Assembly: GCA_023433205.1 (NCBI GenBank)
Contig: JAEZDS010000078.1
Span: forward strand, 1 to 12,101
From: Bacteroidota bacterium
GTDB taxonomy: Bacteria; Bacteroidota; Bacteroidia; B-17B0; Aurantibacillaceae
DNA length: 12,101 nt
Reading direction: 5' to 3'
Shown: one piece after another, positions 1 to 4,999 of the stretch
Position numbering within the stretch: position 1 is the stretch's first letter
Layout of the letters: each line of letters opens with the position of its first letter
The notes under the pieces: model-generated
Databases searched by the model: none
Told to the model about the DNA's origin: nothing
What the model saw: only the letters and a program-made list of their open reading frames with translations
Translations under genes and position numbers: made by a program

Positions 1-36
1 CCCCCCCCCCCCCCCCCCGCCCCCCCCCCCCCCCCC
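1..36. repeat. Low-complexity poly-C run at the window edge
   Basis: Thirty-five of the first 36 bases are C, with a single G at position 19. Nothing else in the window resembles this. A run of this length at a sequence end is most simply a read or assembly artefact, since two-colour sequencing chemistries produce false poly-G, read here as poly-C. A real homopolymer cannot be excluded. No gene is called in it. Confidence 0.8.
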
Positions 37-91
37 GGAGGGGTGCTGGATTTTGTCGAAAAACACTCACATGGCTTCTTCTTCCCTGCTT

Positions 92-113
92 AAAACATTG
101 TTAACGATGTTTT
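92..113. promoter_or_regulatory. 22-bp near-perfect palindrome centred on GTTAAC
   Basis: The two halves of this AT-rich stretch are reverse complements except for one base pair (T99 against G106), with GTTAAC at the centre and AAAACAT/ATGTTTT outer arms. It lies about 90 bp upstream of the first start codon. It could be an operator or the stem of a small hairpin. No binding protein can be named from the sequence. The rest of 37-204 holds no convincing gene; the only start-to-stop frame is a 21-codon one at 71-136. Confidence 0.4.
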
Positions 114-179
114 TTCGGCTTCTGGCGATTATTTAAGGGTGTTCAGCGATTTTAACAGGCTTTATAAAATATAGATTTC

Positions 180-187
180 TATAATTG
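180..187 (+). promoter_or_regulatory. Possible Bacteroidota -7 box (TATAATTG) upstream of the array
   Basis: TATAATTG differs by one base from the Bacteroidota -7 consensus TAnnTTTG and lies 17 bases before the ATG at 205, in an AT-rich stretch. No clear -33 TTTG element is seen at the expected distance. If real, it would drive the broken T9SS gene and, by read-through, the four lipoprotein genes that follow with little or no spacing. The assignment is weak. Confidence 0.25.
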
Positions 188-204
188 GGAAAAATAATAA
201 TCCC

Positions 205-626
205 ATGAAAAAGAATCTTCTCACGCTGATAGTTTTACTCTCCTGGTCACTTTCCAATTCCCAAACCCCCTGGTATCTTGGTAAAAATGAGATCTCCGGA
301 GGCCAAACGGCTGTGATCGGAACGGTAAATAACCACGATCTGCAATTCGCTACCAATGATACTGTGCGCGCTGTTTTGCAAACAGACGGGCGACTACAGT
401 TGCCCGGACTTGCTGGTGATGAATCAATGACGGCACCTTTAGCATCCGCAACAACAGATTGAAAACCTTCGGCGAAATCCGTATCTTCGATACAAGGGGC
501 CAGGCCGTATTTACACAACAAACTGAAAGTGCTGAACAAGTAGAAGTAAACGTAAACGATCTGCAGAACGGCCTGTACCTGCTGAGTATTGATGGCAACA
601 GGTATAAGTTAATTATAGCCCGATGA
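205..626 (+). pseudogene. Broken T9SS-secreted protein: N-terminal head joined out of frame to a type A sorting domain
   Basis: The ATG at 205 opens an 85-codon frame with a clear signal peptide (MKKNLLTLIVLLSWSLSNSQ) and then a segment (WYLGKNE..., NNHDLQFATN, VLQTDGRLQL) of the kind found at the mature start of many large Bacteroidota secreted proteins. From about 423 a different frame reads NDGTFSI, then EIRIFDTRGQAVF, then LQNGLYLLSIDGNRYKLII, and stops with TGA at 624-626. That is a T9SS type A C-terminal sorting domain, which directs outer-membrane translocation and attachment by the type IX machinery. The two frames meet at AATG (426-429), where the head could continue as DESM and the tail could begin with N-D-G. 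This fits an internal deletion at a 4-bp microhomology that removed the body of the protein. The tail's stop overlaps the next gene's start (ATGA). Confidence 0.7.
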
Positions 627-1315
627 AGATTTTTTTCAAAATAACAGTGTTTTTTACTTTTTTAAGCCTCATTGCCTGCCGTGAGAATAAAAAAGACATT
701 ATCACTAAGCACCCAATAACTGGAATGGTTTATAATAACTGCACCGACAGCGGCCTGGCAGGGGTAAAGGTCTTTCTTGAGACTTTCAAGGACGACAAAA
801 CCCTGGTGCAGCAGCGTGAAACCATAAGCGGGGAGGGCGGGAAATTTGAATTTGCAGAAGCGGAGATCCACAGCAACGATCGATATAATTACGCCCTGCA
901 TATTGAAAGTAAAAGTGGCACCGCAGCAAAGTTACCTGAACATTGTGGATTTGATGGCACCACGATGTATTTTTTTAATCATGAGGTTGACATGGAATTT
1001 CGGCCGAGAGTAACACCGCGATTCTTAAATTGCTGTTTCCAGTTGTTGCCACCAACAAATGTTCAAAAGCCAGACTCAATTTGCATAATTCCAGTGCAAA
1101 ATATATTTCATAAAAATGTTCCAGATTTGCCATATACGGGCTGGATTGGACCAAATGGACTTTTGGGAGGAAATAAAACTTGCGCCTGGGGTAACTACCC
1201 CATGGGACTTTGGCATCTCAAGATCGAGAAGTGGAAGGACGGTATTTATTCGGTGAAGCATGACAGTATTTATCTTGACTGGAAAGATATTAAGACATAT
1301 ACGGTGGAGTGGTGA
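623..1315 (+). CDS. Lipoprotein 1 of the tandem paralogous array (carboxypeptidase-regulatory-like fold)
   Basis: This 230-aa protein begins with a lipoprotein signal peptide: lipobox L-I-A-C, lipidated Cys19, followed by R-E-N-K-K-D, a charged stretch that may resemble a Bacteroidota surface-export signal. Residues about 31-96 (PITGMVYNNCTDSGLAGVKV, then SGEGGKFEF and YNYALHIES) look like a carboxypeptidase-regulatory-like/transthyretin-like beta-sandwich. Next comes the conserved FDGTTMYFF (110-118), a variable stretch (about 136-190, with a Cys-Cys pair at 137-138 and Cys187), and a conserved end (NYPMG..., HDSIYLDW, KTYTVEW). The start codon overlaps the stop of the upstream sorting-domain remnant as ATGA, so translational coupling is plausible. 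The family is not recognised; no enzyme motif is visible and the function is unknown. It shares near-identical DNA with lipoprotein 4 at both ends. Confidence 0.85.
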   Translation: MKIFFKITVFFTFLSLIACRENKKDIITKHPITGMVYNNCTDSGLAGVKVFLETFKDDKTLVQQRETISGEGGKFEFAEAEIHSNDRYNYALHIESKSGTAAKLPEHCGFDGTTMYFFNHEVDMEFRPRVTPRFLNCCFQLLPPTNVQKPDSICIIPVQNIFHKNVPDLPYTGWIGPNGLLGGNKTCAWGNYPMGLWHLKIEKWKDGIYSVKHDSIYLDWKDIKTYTVEW

Positions 1316-2000
1316 GCTATTTGCACTGAGTTCTGTTTTGTTTTCTGGTCTGCTTTTAGTCTCCTGCCGTGAAAACAAAAAGGACGTGGTCACCAAACAC
1401 CCTATCCGCGGCATGGTTTATAACAACTGCACCGACAGTGGTCTTGCAGGTGTGCAAGTTATTTTGCAGACTTTTAAAGACGACAAAAATTTAATCCAGC
1501 AAAGAGAAATAGTTAGTTCGAATAACGGTAGTTTTGTTTTTGAAAATGCTGAGATTCATAGTAGCGATAAATATAATTATGCGCTTCATATTCCCAGTAA
1601 GAGCGGGATCGGTGCACAAGAAAAAGAGCATTGTGGATTTAATGGGACCACGATGTACTTTTTCAAACACGACACCGGATTATTTTTTAAACCACGGGTA
1701 AGGCCAAGCTTTCTTTTCATGAGATCCTATTTTGTGAATAGCAATGTTACAACAGAAAATGATTCTGTTATAATTAAATATACGCAAAATGAATTCCATC
1801 AGAACGATCCTTCATTACCACATTATTTTTTTTCAGGCTCTACCGGTAACATTCCTTCTGGCACTTCTACAATGGGTAATTACCCAATGGGTATGTACCA
1901 AATAGAAATCAGAACCATCAGAAACGGACAATCCACAATCAGGCATGATAGTATTTATATTGGCTGGGCAGACACCAAAACATACACAATTAACTGGTAA
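1260..2000 (+). CDS. Lipoprotein 2 of the array, with a chimeric N-terminus
   Basis: From about residue 36 onward this 246-aa protein is a clear paralogue of lipoprotein 1 (CRENKKD, NNCTDSGLAGV, YNYALHI, FNGTTMYFF, GNYPMGMY, HDSIYIGW, KTYTINW). There is no sorting-domain remnant in front of it and no start codon at the usual place. The only in-frame ATG is at 1260, inside lipoprotein 1 in another frame, giving a 56-bp overlap. The first 16 residues are therefore an out-of-frame reading of lipoprotein 1's tail. They supply K, R, H and R ahead of a hydrophobic stretch ending in L-V-S-C (Cys36), so the result still looks like a working lipoprotein signal. The gene may be translated from 1260, from an unrecognised start, or not at all. 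The variable part (about 150-200) lacks the Cys-Cys pair of lipoproteins 1 and 4. Confidence 0.7.
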   Translation: MTVFILTGKILRHIRWSGELFALSSVLFSGLLLVSCRENKKDVVTKHPIRGMVYNNCTDSGLAGVQVILQTFKDDKNLIQQREIVSSNNGSFVFENAEIHSSDKYNYALHIPSKSGIGAQEKEHCGFNGTTMYFFKHDTGLFFKPRVRPSFLFMRSYFVNSNVTTENDSVIIKYTQNEFHQNDPSLPHYFFSGSTGNIPSGTSTMGNYPMGMYQIEIRTIRNGQSTIRHDSIYIGWADTKTYTINW

Positions 2001-2094
2001 AAAGGAGTGAGTGCAGAGAGAAGTTTATTAAGGCCTGCGACGGAATTCTGTTTTAACCTTCCGTTAAATCAGCCCTAAGGAATAAAGGGAAAGC

Positions 2095-2247
2095 GAAGTC
2101 CGTATCTTCGATACAAGGGGTCAGGCCGTATTTACACAGCAAACAGAAAGTGCTGAACAAGTAGAACTAAATGTAAACGATCTACAGAATGGCCTGTACC
2201 TGCTGAGTATTATTGGCAACAGATTTAAACTGATTATCGCCCGATGA
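2095..2247 (+). pseudogene. Orphan T9SS sorting-domain tail before lipoprotein 3
   Basis: The 51 codons including the stop (153 nt) read EVRIFDTRGQAVF, then VNDLQNGLYLLSIIGNR, then KLIIAR. This is the last two thirds of a type A T9SS sorting domain and is closely similar to the tail at 474-626. The frame has a stop at 2083-2085 and no start codon, so it cannot be expressed alone. Its TGA overlaps the ATG of lipoprotein 3. The preceding spacer (2001-2094) is non-coding and holds a 6-bp inverted repeat (ACGGAA 2040-2045 / TTCCGT 2059-2064). Most differences from copy 1 are synonymous or conservative, as if both copies diverged while still coding. Confidence 0.75.
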
Positions 2248-2936
2248 AAAAGTATCTCAGAATATTAGTTGTATGCGGCACCTTAATGAGTATTGTCTCG
2301 TGTCGGGAAGACAAAAAAGACATCGTCACGAGACACCCGATTCGGGGAATGGTCTTCAATAACTGCACAGATAGCGGTCTGGCTGGGGTAAAGGTATTTT
2401 TGCAGACCTTCAAGGATGATAAAAGCTTGGTGCAGCAGCGTGAAACTGTAAGCGGAGAGGGCGGAAAATTTGAATTTGCGGAAGCGGAGATCCACAGTAA
2501 CGATCGATATAATTACGCACTGCATATTGAGAGTAGGAGCGGAACTGCCGCGCAAACGCCGGAGTATGCGGGCTTTGATGGTACTACAATGTATTTCTTT
2601 AGGGATGAGATCGGACAAGAATTACAGCTGCGTGTTTCTCCAAGGTATCTATTTTTTACGACCGTTTTTCTTAAACAAAGTGTGGCAAGTAAGAATGATT
2701 CCATACTCGTCAACTACAGCCAGCATACATTCCATAAAAATGTGCCAGCTCTCCCATACAGCCTTTATGCCAAATGCCGTGGTACAGAAATACATCAGTC
2801 AGGGACTTTAGGAGGATTTCCAATGGGCAAATGGTCAATTACAATTGATAAATGGGTACACGGCAGTCATGAAATATTGTACGACAACATTTACATTGGT
2901 TCGGCAGACACCAAAACATATACGGTTAACTGGTAA
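2244..2936 (+). CDS. Lipoprotein 3 of the array
   Basis: This 230-aa paralogue has its own distinct signal peptide (MKKYLRILVVCGTLMSIVSC; lipobox I-V-S-C, Cys20) followed by R-E-D-K-K-D. The regulatory-like domain (RGMVFNNCTDSGLAGVKVF, SGEGGKFEFAEAEIHSNDR, YNYALHIES) is nearly the same as in lipoprotein 1, also at DNA level. It has EYAGFDG where the others have E-H-C-G-F, so one otherwise conserved Cys is lost. Its variable segment (about 136-192) is unlike those of the other three and lacks the Cys-Cys pair; the end reads SADTKTYTVNW. The ATG overlaps the stop of the sorting-domain tail (ATGA). Function is unknown; a surface or periplasmic lipoprotein is likely from the signal. Confidence 0.85.
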   Translation: MKKYLRILVVCGTLMSIVSCREDKKDIVTRHPIRGMVFNNCTDSGLAGVKVFLQTFKDDKSLVQQRETVSGEGGKFEFAEAEIHSNDRYNYALHIESRSGTAAQTPEYAGFDGTTMYFFRDEIGQELQLRVSPRYLFFTTVFLKQSVASKNDSILVNYSQHTFHKNVPALPYSLYAKCRGTEIHQSGTLGGFPMGKWSITIDKWVHGSHEILYDNIYIGSADTKTYTVNW

Positions 2937-2959
2937 AAAGAGAAGGCGATTTTTCTTTT

Positions 2960-3112
2960 GAAATCCGAATCTTCGATACAAGAGGTCAGGCTGTATTTGA
3001 GCGGAGAACAGAAGGCACTACGCAGGCAGAACTGGATGTAAATGAATTGCAGAACGGCCTGTACCTGCTGAGTATTGATGGCAACAGATATAAGTTAATT
3101 ATCGTCCGATGA
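2960..3112 (+). pseudogene. Orphan T9SS sorting-domain tail before lipoprotein 4
   Basis: This tail is again exactly 51 codons including the stop. It reads EIRIFDTRGQAVFERRTEG, then LDVNELQNGLYLLSIDGNR, then KLIIVR, with no start codon in frame (the upstream stop in this frame is at 2927-2929). The middle (codons 14-26) differs from copies 1 and 3. The last 25 codons are almost identical to copy 1, and this near-identity continues into the lipoprotein gene. Only 23 nt separate it from the stop of lipoprotein 3. Its TGA overlaps the ATG of lipoprotein 4. Confidence 0.75.
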
Positions 3113-3798
3113 AGATTTTTTTCAAAATAACAGTGTTTTTTACTTTTTTAAGCCTCATTGCCTGCCGTGAGGATAAAAAAGACATTATCACTAAGCACCC
3201 AATAACTGGAATGGTTTATAATAACTGCACCGACAGTGGCCTGGCGGGCGTAAAAGTATTTCTGCAAACCTTTAAAGATGACAAGACGCTCGTACAGCAG
3301 CGCGAAACGGTAAGCGGCGACGGGGGGAAAATTGAGTTTTCAGATGTGGAGATCCATAGCAGTGAACAGTACAACTATGCACTGCACATTGAAAGCAAAG
3401 ATGGCACTACCTCGCAAACACCGGAACACTGTGGGTTTGATGGAACCACCATGTATTTTTTTAGGCACGAGGTGGATATGGAGTTCAAGCCAAGGGTAAC
3501 ACCAAGATTTCTTCGCTGCTGTATTCAAATGTCACCTTTACAAAAAATCACTCATCCTGATTCGGTTTCTGTTGTTTTTGAACAAAGAGTGTTCCATAAG
3601 AACGTTCCTGATTTGCCATATACCGCCTGGTACGGACCTTATTTCACTGGTACTGCTGCTTCTTGCTCATGGGGCAATTACCCAATGGGCCTTTGGCAAA
3701 TCAAGATAGAAAAGTGGAAGAACGGCATTTATTCGCTGAAGCATGACAGTATTTATCTTGACTGGAAAGTTATTAAGACATATACGGTGGAGTGGTGA
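3109..3798 (+). CDS. Lipoprotein 4 of the array
   Basis: This 229-aa protein has the same signal peptide as lipoprotein 1 (lipobox L-I-A-C, Cys19) followed by R-E-D-K-K-D. The first 137 nt of the two genes differ at only one position by eye, and the last 58 nt also differ at one, while the centre is clearly diverged. The regulatory-like domain reads SGDGGKIEF and EIHSSEQYNYALHIESK. The EHCGFDGTTMYFF block is kept, as are the Cys-Cys pair near residue 137 (RCCIQ), the later Cys (ASCSWG) and the ending WKVIKTYTVEW. This makes it the closest relative of lipoprotein 1, with signs of gene conversion at both ends. Function is unknown. Confidence 0.85.
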   Translation: MKIFFKITVFFTFLSLIACREDKKDIITKHPITGMVYNNCTDSGLAGVKVFLQTFKDDKTLVQQRETVSGDGGKIEFSDVEIHSSEQYNYALHIESKDGTTSQTPEHCGFDGTTMYFFRHEVDMEFKPRVTPRFLRCCIQMSPLQKITHPDSVSVVFEQRVFHKNVPDLPYTAWYGPYFTGTAASCSWGNYPMGLWQIKIEKWKNGIYSLKHDSIYLDWKVIKTYTVEW

Positions 3799-3855
3799 GT
3801 GATATAGCGAGTTACACCGGGCTCGAATATGTTAAACGATTTAAAGTTTCGACAC

Positions 3856-4188
3856 ATGTTTCTTCAACTTTTAAAAGTAAAAATTCAGGAACTCGTTGTT
3901 ACGGAAAGTGACATAAATTACACCGGAAGTATATCATTGCCTGCCACTCTTATGGAGGTGGCTGGCATTCATCAATGCGAGATGGTATATGTAAACAATA
4001 AGACGAATGGTCACAGGATTACAACATACGCAGTCAAAAATGATTCTTTAAACAAAGTAACTATTAATGGCGCTGCGTCAAAACTTTTTCAGGCTGGCGA
4101 TCATATTCATGCGCAACCACCCAATGCACTTGGTAATAACGGTGCCTGGGCCGGCAAAAGTGCAGAGAAACCCCGATCATCAATATAA
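3856..4188 (+). pseudogene. PanD-like (aspartate 1-decarboxylase) frame with replaced C-terminus
   Basis: Read from the ATG at 3856 (an in-frame ATG at 3829 is also possible), this 110-aa frame matches aspartate 1-decarboxylase. That pyruvoyl enzyme makes beta-alanine for pantothenate and self-cleaves at Gly24-Ser25. In E. coli numbering, Lys9, Tyr22, Gly24-Ser25, Arg54, Thr57 and Tyr58 fall in place without gaps, and the later NGAA loop follows one residue early. Two things argue against a working enzyme. His11 is Gln, and after QAGDHI the usual hydrophobic strand and C-terminal part (about 35 residues in E. coli) are replaced by an unrelated Pro/Asn/Gly-rich tail that runs into a decayed sorting-domain remnant. 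No panB or panC lies nearby. It is called a probable pseudogene, although a shortened PanD-fold protein could still be made. Confidence 0.6.
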
Positions 4189-4240
4189 GGGCTCAGGTTG
4201 TATTAGAGCTTATTGCCAAAGTTGCGGCCAGTAGAATTTT
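4167..4240 (+). pseudogene. Fifth, decayed T9SS sorting-domain remnant
   Basis: The DNA from GAAACCCCGATCATC onward aligns with the start of the intact tails, beginning at the same left edge (GAA-ATC). In the corresponding frame it gives E-T-P-I-I-N-I-R-A-Q-V-V-L against E-I-R-I-F-D-T-R-G-Q-A-V-F. Further on, AAAGT and AGTAGAA again line up with copy 1 after a small shift. By eye roughly two thirds of the first 40 bases match. It overlaps the end of the PanD-like frame in another frame and peters out before 4246. No lipoprotein follows it. Confidence 0.45.
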
Positions 4241-4246
4241 AGAGTC

Positions 4247-4933
4247 TCAAACCTTACACCCACAACCTTGTTTTACACAGGTTACCTGAATTTTTTCGGC
4301 TACCTGAGAAGAGAGCACGGCAATTTCGTTGTTGTGGTAGCGGATCTTTACTGAGCCATCGAAGGGGAAAATCTTTTCTACATTTAGTTTGCCGTTCAAT
4401 GCTATCTTAAGATCGGTAAGATAGGCCAGGAACTCAGTACTGTCTTCATCAACACCCAGCACCACACAGCGACAACCCTCAACACTATTCAGCAATGGTC
4501 TTCTCTTTACCGCCGGCAGAATTCCTGCCTTATCCGGAATAGGATCACCGTGGGGGTCAAATTTCGGCGCTCCGCTCAATTGGTAGATCCTGTCTATAAG
4601 CTTTTCTGAATTAATATTTTGTAATTGTTCAGCCAATTCGTGTACCTCGCCCCAGCCGAACTTACACACTTTATGTAAAAATGTTTCCCAGATCCTGTGT
4701 TTTCTGATCACCGCAAGCGCTTCACGCGTACCACTTTTAGTGAGCCGGATTCCGGCTGCTTTATTGTACGTAAGCAGCTTCTGGGCCTGCAATTGTTTGA
4801 TCCGTTCCAGAACCGTGGGCGGACGAAGATCTAAATAATAGGATAATTCTGACAGGCCCGCGGCAGCTTTTTTTTCGGTAAGGCTAATCTGGTAGATGGC
4901 CCGCAGGTACTTCTCTTCGGCGTTTTTAAGCAT
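4247..4933 (-). CDS. DtxR/MntR-family metal-dependent transcriptional regulator
   Basis: This 228-aa protein has an N-terminal winged helix (about 1-70, EEKYLRAIYQIS, RPPTVLERIKQLQ), a dimerisation and metal-binding domain (about 71-140, ending PHGDPIP) and a C-terminal FeoA/SH3-like domain (about 150-218). The family represses metal-uptake genes when Mn(II) or Fe(II) is bound. Against DtxR, the ancillary ligands His79, Glu83 and His98 are conserved at the same numbers. Of the primary-site ligands, Cys102 is Glu (as in MntR), Glu105 is Gln and His106 is Asn. The protein ends with a Cys-rich tail, C-V-K-Q-G-C-G-C-K-V, and has C-R-C at 154-156. The ATG at 4933 is preferred over a TTG two codons upstream because it gives the usual family N-terminus. 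It is divergent from a TonB receptor, with a palindrome between them, so it probably controls both genes. Confidence 0.88.
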   Translation of the reverse strand: MLKNAEEKYLRAIYQISLTEKKAAAGLSELSYYLDLRPPTVLERIKQLQAQKLLTYNKAAGIRLTKSGTREALAVIRKHRIWETFLHKVCKFGWGEVHELAEQLQNINSEKLIDRIYQLSGAPKFDPHGDPIPDKAGILPAVKRRPLLNSVEGCRCVVLGVDEDSTEFLAYLTDLKIALNGKLNVEKIFPFDGSVKIRYHNNEIAVLSSQVAEKIQVTCVKQGCGCKV

Positions 4934-4936
4934 ATA

Positions 4937-4944
4937 CAAATATA
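4937..4944 (-). promoter_or_regulatory. -7 box TATATTTG of the DtxR-family gene
   Basis: The reverse complement reads TATATTTG, an exact match to the Bacteroidota -7 consensus TAnnTTTG, and ends 3 bases before the ATG. Transcription would then start at or just inside the start codon, giving a leaderless or nearly leaderless mRNA. The shared palindrome begins 8 bases upstream on this strand, where bound repressor would block polymerase, so autoregulation is likely. Confidence 0.5.
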
Positions 4945-4951
4945 GGCATAA

Positions 4952-4967
4952 ATTAGGTAAACCTAAT
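4952..4967. promoter_or_regulatory. DtxR/MntR-type operator palindrome
   Basis: ATTAGGT-AA-ACCTAAT is a perfect inverted repeat with 7-bp arms. The TTAGG/CCTAA half-sites are the hallmark of DtxR, IdeR and related operators. It is the only such palindrome in the window and lies between a DtxR-family gene and a TonB receptor gene. It is positioned to overlap the -33 region of the receptor promoter and the upstream side of the regulator's -7 box. Confidence 0.75.
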
Positions 4968-4987
4968 GAATCTGTTTAGGGTAGAGT

Positions 4988-4995
4988 TACATTTG
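4988..4995 (+). promoter_or_regulatory. -7 box TACATTTG of the TonB receptor gene
   Basis: TACATTTG matches TAnnTTTG exactly and ends 4 bases before the GTG start. No good -33 TTTG is seen; that position falls at the end of the operator. If used, the transcript would begin at about the GTG itself. Confidence 0.45.
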
Positions 4996-4999
4996 CCTT

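Noticed and set aside
1..36. Poly-C tract as a phase-variation switch or structural element
   Set aside because: It sits exactly at the window edge, is almost pure C and has no gene reading through it; an artefact is the simpler explanation.
71..136. Small 21-codon ORF upstream of the array
   Set aside because: It is very short, overlaps the palindrome and shows no promoter, family resemblance or other coding sign.
470..3112. Integron-like cassette array with the 153-nt pieces as attC sites
   Set aside because: The repeated pieces are clear in-frame protein sequence (T9SS sorting domain), the cassettes are paralogues of one another, no integrase is present, and the expected core sites and palindromic arms are not seen.
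623..3798. CRISPR array or short tandem repeats
   Set aside because: The repeat unit is gene-sized (about 850 bp) and protein-coding; there are no short regular repeats with unique spacers.
3829..4188. Intact, functional panD
   Set aside because: The C-terminal third is replaced by unrelated sequence, His11 is Gln and no pantothenate genes are nearby, so a functional call is not supported.
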